Assembly (NCBI GenBank): GCA_050295355.1
Contig: JBNKPL010000110.1
Coordinates: forward strand, 1 to 6,578
Length of the DNA stretch: 6,578 bases
Direction of reading: 5' to 3'
From: CBFDBF01 sp050295355
GTDB lineage: Bacteria > Pseudomonadota > Gammaproteobacteria > Chromatiales > Chromatiaceae
How positions within the stretch are numbered: position 1 is the stretch's first letter; the number at the start of each line of letters is the position of its first letter. Positions 1 to 5,135 of this stretch are shown piece after piece. Under the pieces are notes generated by a model. That model did not search any database and was not told the origin of the DNA. It worked only from the letters and a program-made list of their open reading frames with translations. The position numbers and the translations under genes are program-made.

Positions 1-178
1 TGACGGAAATGGCCAGGTAGGCCTCGCTGAGGGCATTGAGGACGATTTACCAGCCACCCGGGACCACTGAGACGATCGCGGCCAATGCCACTGCAGGGGC
101 AAACCTGCGCAGGCCCCGGGGATGCAGTATGCCGACCTCGATTCCGAGGGTGCGAATGCCTTGTGCCAGTACAGTCAT
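1..178 (-). pseudogene. 5' part of a putative membrane protein gene, interrupted by an in-frame TAA
   Basis: On the minus strand an ATG at 178-176 follows a good ribosome binding site (AGAGGAAT, then about 6 bases). It opens a frame of 43 codons ending at a TAA (49-47). Beyond this stop the same frame stays open for 15 more codons to the window edge and still reads like a membrane protein (IVLNALSEAYLAISV). The part before the stop has a basic patch (HPRGLRR) followed by a hydrophobic stretch (residues about 26-39), as at the start of a polytopic permease. From memory the pattern resembles the N-terminus of the putative manganese/heavy-metal transporter family PF11449, but this is weak. The gene is divergent from oxyR across an OxyR-like operator, the classic layout for an OxyR-regulated target. 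The stop could be a real inactivating mutation or a sequence error, or the 43-codon ORF could be all there is. The gene continues outside the window. Confidence 0.4.
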
Positions 179-219
179 GTCCCGATTCCTCTCTCGAGGG
201 ATGCTTTAATCCTCCGCTA

Positions 220-247
220 TTGATAGTAGAAATCGTTAATATATACT
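220..247 (+). promoter_or_regulatory. Predicted sigma-70 promoter of oxyR
   Basis: A -35-like TTGATA (220-225) lies 16 bases before a -10-like TATACT (242-247). Each differs from consensus at one base. Transcription would begin near 253-255, inside the palindrome at 249-273, so a protein bound there would block oxyR transcription. This fits the negative autoregulation usual for LysR-type regulators. The prediction rests on motif match only. Confidence 0.5.
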
Positions 248-248
248 T

Positions 249-273
249 CACTAATAGACGTGATCTATTAGTG
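249..273. promoter_or_regulatory. Palindromic operator, probable OxyR binding site
   Basis: The bases CACTAATAGA (249-258) and TCTATTAGTG (264-273) are exact inverted repeats around a 5-base centre. The inner part reads ATAG-N7-CTAT (254-268), which is the half-operator spacing known for OxyR (ATAG-N7-CTAT-N7-ATAG-N7-CTAT). The second half-operator, expected one 22-base period upstream (232-246), is poor (ATCG and ATAC in place of ATAG and CTAT). A looser CTAT-tg-ATAG lies at 217-226. The site covers the predicted oxyR start point. It also lies just upstream of a -10-like TATATT on the minus strand (243-238) that could serve the divergent gene, which lacks a clear -35, as is common at activator-dependent promoters. 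Confidence 0.6.
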
Positions 274-279
274 GATGAA

Positions 280-1203
280 ATGAATCTACGTGACCTGAAA
301 TATGTTATCGCGGTGGCGGAGAGCCGCCATTTCGGCCGGGCGGCCGGGCGCTGCTTCGTCAGCCAGCCCACTCTCAGCGGACAGATCAAGAAGCTGGAGG
401 AGGAGCTGGGCGTAACCATCTTTGAGCGCACCAAGCGTTCGGTGGAGCTGACCCCCATCGGCGAGGAGATCGTGGCCCACGCACGCAAGCTCATGGAGCA
501 GGCCGACGCCATCGAACAGCTGGCCCGGGCGCACCAGGACCCCCTCGCCGGCCCCCTGCGGGTGGGGGTAATCCCGACCCTGAGCCCCTACCTGATCCCC
601 CTGATCCTGATGCCGCTGAAAAAGCGTTACCCCCAGCTCAAACTGGTGCTCTTTGAGGAGATCACGGATCGGCTGCTGCAGCGTCTGCGCGACCATGAGA
701 TCGATACCGCCCTCATCGCCACTACGGTGGAGGAGGGCGGCCTGGAGGCCATTCCCCTGTTTGATGAGCCTTTCTGGCTGGCCCATCCGCGCACCCACCC
801 CCTGCGCACCAAAGGGAAGATTACTCACCAGGACCTGAAACAGCTGGATCTGCTGCTGTTGGCGGACGGCCACTGTCTGGCGCAGCAGGTGATGGATGTC
901 TGCAAGCTGGCGAACCGGGCGCAGCAGGGGGATAGCGGCGACCTCCAGGCGAGCAGCCTCGAGACCCTGCTGCAGCTGGTGGGGGCGGGTTTCGGCTGTA
1001 CCCTGATCCCGGCCCTGGCCGCAAAGGGATCATGGATGGTGGGCGGCAGTGTGAGCGTGCGCCAGCTGGATCTGCCCGACACCTACCGCCGTATTTCGCT
1101 GGTGTTCCGGCACAGCTTTCCCCGCCGTCCGGCCCTGGAGGCCTTTGGGGAGGTGGTGCGAAAGGAAGTGCCCAGTACCGTCCGGGTGATAAAAACCTCC
1201 TGA
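280..1203 (+). CDS. oxyR: OxyR, hydrogen-peroxide-sensing LysR-type transcriptional regulator
   Basis: This 307-residue protein (305 in E. coli) is a LysR-family activator that senses peroxide through a reversible disulfide and switches on antioxidant genes. The N-terminal winged helix-turn-helix spans residues about 1-60 (LKYVIAVAESRHFGRAAGRC, then the recognition-helix sequence SQPTLSGQIKKLE). The effector domain follows from about residue 90. Both redox cysteines are present at exactly the E. coli positions, C199 and C208, in LADGHCLAQQVMDVC, followed by the conserved SSLETLLQLVGAG and TLIPALA. I chose the ATG at 280 because the family begins MNLRDLKY. The frame is open upstream to 85, but that extension has no family character and crosses the promoter. 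The ribosome binding site is weak and close (GGATGA). Autoregulation is likely through the palindrome at 249-273. The gene converges on the hupE-like gene with a single base between the stop codons. Confidence 0.96.
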   Translation: MNLRDLKYVIAVAESRHFGRAAGRCFVSQPTLSGQIKKLEEELGVTIFERTKRSVELTPIGEEIVAHARKLMEQADAIEQLARAHQDPLAGPLRVGVIPTLSPYLIPLILMPLKKRYPQLKLVLFEEITDRLLQRLRDHEIDTALIATTVEEGGLEAIPLFDEPFWLAHPRTHPLRTKGKITHQDLKQLDLLLLADGHCLAQQVMDVCKLANRAQQGDSGDLQASSLETLLQLVGAGFGCTLIPALAAKGSWMVGGSVSVRQLDLPDTYRRISLVFRHSFPRRPALEAFGEVVRKEVPSTVRVIKTS

Positions 1204-1223
1204 CTTACACCAGGCCGGTCAGG
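1199..1223 (-). terminator. Weak candidate terminator at the oxyR / hupE-like convergence
   Basis: CCTGAC (1199-1204) and GTCAGG (1218-1223) can form a 6-bp stem with a 13-base loop that contains the stop codons of both convergent genes. Read from the minus strand, the stem is followed by AGG and then five T residues (1195-1191), a modest intrinsic-terminator pattern for the permease transcript. In the plus direction no T-run follows. The stem is short and the T-run is offset by three bases, so this is tentative. Confidence 0.3.
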
Positions 1224-1792
1224 GCGACCAGCCCCAGCAGCGCCGCCAGGCCGCCGCCGCCGCGAACCAGCACTCTGCCCGCAGGCCATCGGTGGATCTG
1301 CCCAAACAGGATGCCACTGACGTGGAGCAGGGCGGTGGCGCAGGCCATTCCAAAGCCGTAGGCGAAGGGATGGGCGGTAGGCGGCAGCTCCGTGCCGTGG
1401 GCGACACCGTGGAACAGGGCGAAGAGAGCCACCAGCAGCATGCTGCTCCATAGCGGCAGCTGGACCGAGCTGGCGATCAGGATGCCCAGGATCAGGACCG
1501 AAGCGGCGATGCCCGCCTCCACCACCGGCAGGGGGATGCCTATGGCGGCCAGGGCGAAACCGCAGGCCATGGTGAGGACAAACAGCGGCGGCAGTGTCCA
1601 GACCGCGGAGCGAATGGAGAGGGCGCTCCAGAGACCGACCCCGACCATGGCGATCATGTGATCCCAGCCCGAGAACGGGTGGGCAAATCCACTGAAGAGT
1701 CCGTGTTCCATGCCCGGCTCCGTGTGGGCCATGGCGGCGCTGCTGATCAGTGCCGACAGGATGGCCAGCGCAATGGATTTACCCTTTATCAT
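1205..1792 (-). CDS. HupE/UreJ-family metal permease
   Basis: This 195-residue protein belongs to the HupE/UreJ family of small inner-membrane proteins, which import nickel or cobalt and in some contexts perhaps other divalent metals. It has a signal peptide (residues about 1-22) with a predicted cut after ALISSAAMA, which leaves a mature protein starting with His. The family motif HPFSGWDH (H38, D44, H45) is followed by M-x2-VGVGLW, and the second motif is FHGVAHGTE (127-135; H128, H132, E135). About six hydrophobic segments follow the signal. The ATG at 1792 has a good ribosome binding site (GGGGAG, then 7 bases) and puts the signal peptide at the N-terminus. An earlier in-frame ATG at 1855 would add 21 polar residues in front of the signal and is not preferred. 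No urease or hydrogenase gene is in view. The gene lies just downstream of zur in the same direction with its own promoter-like sequence, so zinc is a possible substrate (inference). Confidence 0.88.
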   Translation of the reverse strand: MIKGKSIALAILSALISSAAMAHTEPGMEHGLFSGFAHPFSGWDHMIAMVGVGLWSALSIRSAVWTLPPLFVLTMACGFALAAIGIPLPVVEAGIAASVLILGILIASSVQLPLWSSMLLVALFALFHGVAHGTELPPTAHPFAYGFGMACATALLHVSGILFGQIHRWPAGRVLVRGGGGLAALLGLVALTGLV

Positions 1793-1824
1793 GGTGGTTC
1801 TCCCCGAAATGGATTTACAAGGGA

Positions 1825-1855
1825 ATTTTAGCAAACGACCTTTATTGTGTTTCAA
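1825..1855 (-). promoter_or_regulatory. Predicted promoter of the HupE-like gene
   Basis: Read on the minus strand, TTGAAA (1855-1850) and an extended -10 TGC-TAAAAT (1833-1825) lie upstream of the permease start. The spacer of 19 bases is longer than ideal, though the TG extension can compensate. Transcription would start about 30 bases before the ATG. I see no Zur box, and there is no room for a cobalamin riboswitch in this 102-base gap. Read-through from zur is also possible. Confidence 0.35.
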
Positions 1856-1868
1856 AATATCGTGCTGG

Positions 1869-1883
1869 CCCCATGATATGGGG
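1869..1883. repeat. Small inverted repeat between zur and the HupE-like gene
   Basis: CCCCAT (1869-1874) and ATGGGG (1878-1883) are perfect inverted repeats around three bases. The element lies 12 bases after the zur stop codon. It could form a tight hairpin at the 3' end of the zinc operon mRNA, but no U-run follows on the minus strand, so a classical terminator is doubtful. It could instead be a protein site or an mRNA 3'-end stabiliser. Confidence 0.3.
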
Positions 1884-1894
1884 TTTGCGTGACA

Positions 1895-2362
1895 TTAGTG
1901 CGCATCCGCGGCGGGCTTTTCGGTGACACATCGGGCGCAGGTGCCGAGGAGTTCCACCACCGGACGCCGGGTGCGGAAGCCTTTGGCCTGCCCGCTGCTG
2001 CGCAGGCTGCGGGCGATCTCTTCGCTGTGCATCTCGTCCACGCTGCCGCAGTCTGAACAGATCAGGAACTGGCTGGCGTGGGGGTGCTCCGGATGGGAAC
2101 AGCCGATGTAGGCGTGCAGGCTCTCCAGCTTGTGGGCCAATCCCTGTTCCAGCAGAAAGTCGAGCGCCCGGTATACGGTGGGCGGAGCGGGGTTCGCGAG
2201 GGTGTCCCGCAGCCGGTCCAGGATCTCGTAGGCGCTCAACGGCTGATCGGAGGCGCAAAGCAGCCCCAGCACCGTGCGCCTGTGCGGGGTAAGGCGTACC
2301 CCCCGTTGCCGGCACAAGGCCTCGGCGCGGTCCAGCAGGGTGTCCAGTTTATTACTACTCAA
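1895..2362 (-). CDS. zur: Zur, zinc-responsive Fur-family repressor (TTG start)
   Basis: This 155-residue Fur-family protein resembles E. coli Zur along its whole length. It represses zinc-uptake genes when loaded with zinc. The winged-helix DNA-binding domain covers about residues 1-85 (LCRQRGVRLTPHRRTVL, PPTVYRALDFLLEQGLAHKLES). C88 matches the regulatory-site cysteine of E. coli Zur. Two CxxC pairs, C102/C105 (CSDC) and C142/C145 (CARC), form the structural zinc site. A His cluster (HPEHPH, 90-95) lies between. I chose the TTG at 2362-2360 because it follows an AAGGA box at 7 bases, gives the normal family N-terminus and overlaps the znuB stop (2357-2355), so translation is probably coupled. 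There is no in-frame ATG or GTG between it and the conserved domain. A longer frame starting at 2503 would run inside znuB and has no Zur character. As the last gene of its own target operon it should be autoregulated through the znuA Zur box. Confidence 0.93.
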   Translation of the reverse strand: MSSNKLDTLLDRAEALCRQRGVRLTPHRRTVLGLLCASDQPLSAYEILDRLRDTLANPAPPTVYRALDFLLEQGLAHKLESLHAYIGCSHPEHPHASQFLICSDCGSVDEMHSEEIARSLRSSGQAKGFRTRRPVVELLGTCARCVTEKPAADAH

Positions 2363-3227
2363 GGTTGGTTCCTTCGCTCGCGGAGAATAGGGTAGCGCGC
2401 CGGGCGAGCCGGCGCCGCCAGAGGTGGGTTCCCAATGCGGATACCATGTAGACCGCTCCCGCCACCAGGACGATGGTCGCCCCCGCCGGCAGGTCCGGCT
2501 CATAGGAGAGGGCGAGGCCCGACAGGGTGACGGCGCAGCCCACCAGGGTGGCGAGCAGCATCATACGGCCCAGGGAGTGGACGTAGTGGGCCGCCACCGC
2601 CGCCGGCAGGGTGAGGAGCGCCAGCACCAGGATCAGCCCCACCACCTGGATCAGTAGCACCACGGTGACCGCGACCAGTATCAGCAGCAGCAGGTAGAAA
2701 AAGGTGACGGGTATGCCGCGCAGCCGGGCGAACTCCTCGTCGAACACTACCGCCAGGAACTGACGGTGAAAGGCCCCCACGATCAGCAGTAGCACCGCAT
2801 CCAGGGCGGCCATGAACCAGAGGCTCGATTCCGGCACCAGCAGGATGTTGCCGAACAGGTAGCTCATCAGGTCCGCCTGGTAGCCCGGCGTCTTGGCGAT
2901 AAACAGAATACCGGCCGCCATCCCCACCGCCCACAAGGCCCCGATCAGGGTGTCCTCCTGGGCCTGCCAGCGCAGCCGCACCCAGCCGATGGAGAGCGCC
3001 GCCAACACGGCGGCGGCCATGGCGCCGGCCAGGGGGTCGTAGCCCAGATAGAGGGCCGCGCCCATACCGCCGAGCACCGAGTGGGCGATACTGCCGGCCA
3101 GGAAGGCGATCCGCTTGACCACCACATAGGTGCCCACCACGCCGCAGCCGATACTCGCCAGCACGCCGGCCAGGACCGCGGTCTGCAGGAAGGCATGTTC
3201 TGAAAGTGCGGATAAAAAGCCGTTCAT
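2355..3227 (-). CDS. znuB: ZnuB, inner-membrane permease of the zinc ABC importer
   Basis: This 290-residue, strongly hydrophobic protein belongs to the ABC-3 metal permease family (ZnuB/MntB/PsaC). It forms the transmembrane channel through which zinc delivered by ZnuA passes. Seven to nine hydrophobic segments are visible from residue 12 to about 270. Family features include the early GVVGTYVVVKRIAFLAGSIAHSVLGG stretch, given here as residues about 30-55 (key parts VVVKR and SIAHSVLGG), and the late LILVLALLTLPAAVA. It is somewhat longer than E. coli ZnuB (261), mainly through a basic C-terminal tail (WRRRLARRA). The ATG at 3227 is three bases downstream of the znuC stop, and the znuB stop lies inside the zur start region, so the genes are in one operon. 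The neighbouring Zur box and zur gene favour zinc over manganese or iron as substrate. Confidence 0.94.
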   Translation of the reverse strand: MNGFLSALSEHAFLQTAVLAGVLASIGCGVVGTYVVVKRIAFLAGSIAHSVLGGMGAALYLGYDPLAGAMAAAVLAALSIGWVRLRWQAQEDTLIGALWAVGMAAGILFIAKTPGYQADLMSYLFGNILLVPESSLWFMAALDAVLLLIVGAFHRQFLAVVFDEEFARLRGIPVTFFYLLLLILVAVTVVLLIQVVGLILVLALLTLPAAVAAHYVHSLGRMMLLATLVGCAVTLSGLALSYEPDLPAGATIVLVAGAVYMVSALGTHLWRRRLARRATLFSASEGTNLE

Positions 3228-3230
3228 GGA

Positions 3231-3959
3231 TCAGTGCCTGTGCGCCACCATGCGCACGTTCTCCCCATACAATTCCTGGATGATCTGTCCGTCGATGTCG
3301 TCGGTGTGGTGGCACACCAGGGTGCGGTTGATGCAGGCGACCCTATTTACATAGCTGGAGATGAAGCCCACGTCATGGGATACCACCAGGATGGTCATGC
3401 GCTCATTCAGCCGCTTCAGCAGCTCGAAGATGTCCCCCTCCATGCGCTGGTCGATGTTGGCGGTGGGTTCATCAAGGATCAGGATGCGGGGTTCGCTCAC
3501 CAGGGCCCGCGCCAGCAGCACCCGCTGCAACTGGCCGCCGGACAGACTGCCGATCTGGCGTTTGAGCAGATTTCCGGCCTCCATCTCCTCAAGGGCGGAT
3601 CGGGCGGCCTGCCGGTCGGCTTCGGAGTGGCAGCCCGGGGAGAAGGCCCCGATGCGGCCCATCAGCACGGTCTGTTCCACCGTAATGGGGAAATCCCGGG
3701 GAAAGGTGGGGAACTGGGGCAGATAGCCGAGGGAGCATCTCATCTGGCGCGGTGTTTTGCCTTCGATCCGGACAGATCCGCTGTGGGGTTCGAGCAGCCC
3801 GAGAATGAGTTTCAGCAGGGTGGTCTTGCCCCCGGCATTGGGTCCCACGATGCCGAGGAACTCCCCCTCATGCACATGCAGATCGACCCCTTCCAGGACC
3901 GGCGCCCTGTGGTAGGCGAAGCTGACCTCCTTCAGCTCAATGGCGGCCGGCCTGTTCAT
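3231..3959 (-). CDS. znuC: ZnuC, ATPase of the zinc ABC importer
   Basis: This 242-residue ABC ATPase powers zinc import on the cytoplasmic face of ZnuB. All nucleotide-binding motifs are present: Walker A GPNAGGKTT (39-47), Q-loop at Q82 (YLPQ), signature LSGGQ (139-143), Walker B and D-loop ILILDEPTANID (159-170) and the switch histidine H195 (VVSHD). The GPNAGGKTT form of Walker A, with A-G-G before the lysine, is typical of metal-type ABC ATPases. The C-terminal segment VCHHTDDID and the ending RMVAHRH provide extra His/Cys residues, which are common in zinc-importer ATPases. The ATG overlaps the znuA stop codon by an ATGA, indicating translational coupling. E. coli splits znuA from znuCB divergently, whereas here they are co-directional. 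Substrate assignment comes from context (Zur box, zur). Confidence 0.95.
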   Translation of the reverse strand: MNRPAAIELKEVSFAYHRAPVLEGVDLHVHEGEFLGIVGPNAGGKTTLLKLILGLLEPHSGSVRIEGKTPRQMRCSLGYLPQFPTFPRDFPITVEQTVLMGRIGAFSPGCHSEADRQAARSALEEMEAGNLLKRQIGSLSGGQLQRVLLARALVSEPRILILDEPTANIDQRMEGDIFELLKRLNERMTILVVSHDVGFISSYVNRVACINRTLVCHHTDDIDGQIIQELYGENVRMVAHRH

Positions 3960-4831
3960 GGGCCTGCCGCCTCGGCGATCAGACGCGCCACCCGGCGCAT
4001 ATTGTCCGCATAGTCCGGCGCCAGGGGGTCAATGGCGACCACGCGGCCCCCGATGGCGCGCGCCAGGGTTTCCGCCGATTGGCCGCTGAACTGAGGTTGT
4101 ACAAAGATCACCTTCACCCCTTCCCGCCGGGACTGTTCGATCAGGGCGGTAAGCGACAGGGCGCCCGGCTCCTTACCCTCGTGTTCGATCGCCACCTGGG
4201 TTAGCCCATAGGTGTCGGCGAAGTAGCCCCAGGCGGGATGAAACACCATAAATTTACGGTTCGATACAGCGGCCAGTTGGGCCTTCAGCTCCCAGTCCAG
4301 GGCGTCCATTTCTGCGGCGAAAGCGTGGTAATTCCTCGAAAATTCCGCACCGTTGGCTGGGTCCAGCGCCGTGAGGGCGTCGCGGATATTGGCGGCCATC
4401 CGTTTTACCAGTGGCGGGCTGGTCCAGATGTGAGGGTCCAGGGCCGCCTCCTGTGGGTGCTCGTCGTGCTCATGTTCGCCGGACCCGTGATCGTAATGCG
4501 CCAGAGGGCGCAACTCGATGCCGGAACGGGCATCCAGTATCCGCATCTTGGGATTGGCGGCGCGGATGCGCTCCATCCAGGCGTTTTCGAAGGGTACGCC
4601 GGTCCGCACATAGAGATCGGTCCTCGCCAGGGCGGCGATCTGTTGCGGCGTGGGGTCATAGGTGTGCGGGTCGTGGCCCGGACGGACCATGGCGCGCACC
4701 TCCACATGTCCGCCACCGATCTTCTCCACGAAGCGGTTCTGGGGTGGAACGCTTACGAAGATCTGCAGTGGCCCGGCCAGGGCCAGGGTGGGCACAAGGA
4801 GCAGCAGGGAAAGAAGCAGCTTGCGGGGCAT
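3956..4831 (-). CDS. znuA: ZnuA, periplasmic zinc-binding protein of the ABC importer
   Basis: This 291-residue cluster A-I substrate-binding protein captures zinc in the periplasm and hands it to ZnuBC. A signal peptide spans residues 1-19 (MPRKLLLSLLLLVPTLALA). No Cys follows, so it is soluble and not a lipoprotein. The expected metal ligands are H56 (DPHTYDP), H134 (DPHIW), H198 (FHPAWGYF) and D268 (IDPL). A short His/acid-rich loop (H112, H115, H120, H122, H125) sits where ZnuA proteins carry their charged loop, and supports zinc rather than manganese. The loop is short for the family. The ATG at 4831 is preceded by AGAGGA about 11 bases upstream and gives a proper signal peptide. It is the first gene of the operon, with a leader of about 54 bases after the predicted start site at the Zur box, and its stop overlaps znuC. 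Confidence 0.95.
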   Translation of the reverse strand: MPRKLLLSLLLLVPTLALAGPLQIFVSVPPQNRFVEKIGGGHVEVRAMVRPGHDPHTYDPTPQQIAALARTDLYVRTGVPFENAWMERIRAANPKMRILDARSGIELRPLAHYDHGSGEHEHDEHPQEAALDPHIWTSPPLVKRMAANIRDALTALDPANGAEFSRNYHAFAAEMDALDWELKAQLAAVSNRKFMVFHPAWGYFADTYGLTQVAIEHEGKEPGALSLTALIEQSRREGVKVIFVQPQFSGQSAETLARAIGGRVVAIDPLAPDYADNMRRVARLIAEAAGP

Positions 4832-4881
4832 CTCGGTTTCGGTCCTCTGGGCGCCCTTCAGGAGAGCGTCGTGGGCTTGTA

Positions 4882-4904
4882 GTTTTGTAATATTATAACA
4901 TCGC
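4882..4904 (-). promoter_or_regulatory. Zur box overlapping the extended -10 promoter of znuACB-zur
   Basis: Read on the minus strand, the core TGTTATAATATTACA (4900-4886) is a 7-1-7 inverted repeat with one mismatched pair. The 23-base window matches the gammaproteobacterial Zur consensus as I recall it (GAAATGTTATAnTATAACATTTC) at 17 positions. It contains TG-T-TATAAT (4900-4892), a perfect extended -10, with no recognisable -35 in the C-rich stretch upstream. Transcription would start near 4885, about 54 bases before znuA. Zinc-loaded Zur bound here would directly exclude RNA polymerase. This is the only full Zur box I find in the window. Confidence 0.8.
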
Positions 4905-4943
4905 CAGTGGGGGGTGGGGCATGCAGATTTCCAGGCGCGCCGC

Positions 4944-4972
4944 TTGACGCATACCGGTCCCTAATAAATACT
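4944..4972 (+). promoter_or_regulatory. Predicted promoter of the CZB-protein gene
   Basis: TTGACG (4944-4949) matches the -35 consensus at five of six bases and is followed at 17 bases by AATACT (4967-4972), a fair -10 (four of six). This would give a leader of about 155 bases before the start codon at 5136. No other plus-strand promoter in 4905-5135 is better. The promoter lies about 45 bases from the Zur box, so direct Zur control at this point is not obvious. Confidence 0.4.
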
Positions 4973-5038
4973 CGCTGTTTCTGAAGTAATTCCGCACCGA
5001 CAGGGCGGTTGAAAGGAAAGAAGTAAAATAAACAGCAA

Positions 5039-5085
5039 GGGACTGATCCACACGGGAGGCCATGGCTTGGATCAGAGTGCGTCCC
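5039..5085 (+). other. Predicted long hairpin in the leader of the CZB-protein gene
   Basis: GGGAC (5039-5043) pairs with GTCCC (5081-5085), and the adjoining TGATCCA (5044-5050) pairs with TGGATCA (5068-5074). This gives a 12-bp stem with a 6-base bulge on the 3' side (GAGTGC, 5075-5080). The 17-base loop contains the self-complementary GCCATGGC (5059-5066). No T-run follows, so it is not an intrinsic terminator. It does not match any riboswitch class that I can recognise. Confidence 0.4.
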
Positions 5086-5096
5086 GGAGAAAATAA

Positions 5097-5113
5097 CATC
5101 GCCTTGTGCGATG
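5097..5113 (+). other. Second small hairpin just before the CZB-protein start
   Basis: CATCGC (5097-5102) and GCGATG (5108-5113) form a 6-bp stem with a 5-base loop (CTTGT), ending 10 bases before the GGAG (5124-5127) of the ribosome binding region. Its left arm is part of the 11-base sequence ATAACATCGCC, which also occurs at the Zur box. It could affect translation initiation or stability, but this is inference. Confidence 0.35.
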
Positions 5114-5135
5114 CAACACCAATGGAGATAGGAAG

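Noticed and set aside
85..279. N-terminal extension of oxyR by 65 codons from an ATG at 85
   Set aside because: The extension has no LysR character, crosses the predicted promoter and palindrome, and OxyR proteins begin at MNLRDLKY, which is the ATG at 280.
1793..1894. Second Zur box or cobalamin riboswitch before the HupE-like gene
   Set aside because: No TGTTATA-like inverted repeat is present, and the 102-base gap is too short for a cobalamin riboswitch.
2363..2503. Longer zur from an upstream start at 2503
   Set aside because: These codons lie inside znuB in another frame and encode a low-complexity Arg/Ser/Pro-rich stretch with no Fur-family similarity. The TTG at 2362 has a good ribosome binding site.
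2500..3315. 271-codon open frame on the minus strand overlapping znuB and znuC
   Set aside because: It is an alternate-frame shadow in GC-rich DNA: rich in Gly/Arg/Pro, with no recognisable domain, covering the well-supported znuB and znuC.
3234..4013. 259-codon plus-strand open frame opposite znuC
   Set aside because: It is antisense to a complete ABC ATPase with all its motifs. The translation shows no domain.
4238..4882. Plus-strand open frames opposite znuA
   Set aside because: These are shadows of a complete ZnuA with all its metal ligands. There is no ribosome binding site or family match.
4907..4919. G-rich run that might form a G-quadruplex near the Zur box
   Set aside because: Only two G tracts are present (six and four bases), so an intramolecular quadruplex of four tracts is not supported.
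5106..5135. GTG at 5106 as start of the CZB gene
   Set aside because: It adds ten residues without family character, falls in the loop of a hairpin and has no ribosome binding site, whereas the ATG at 5136 does.
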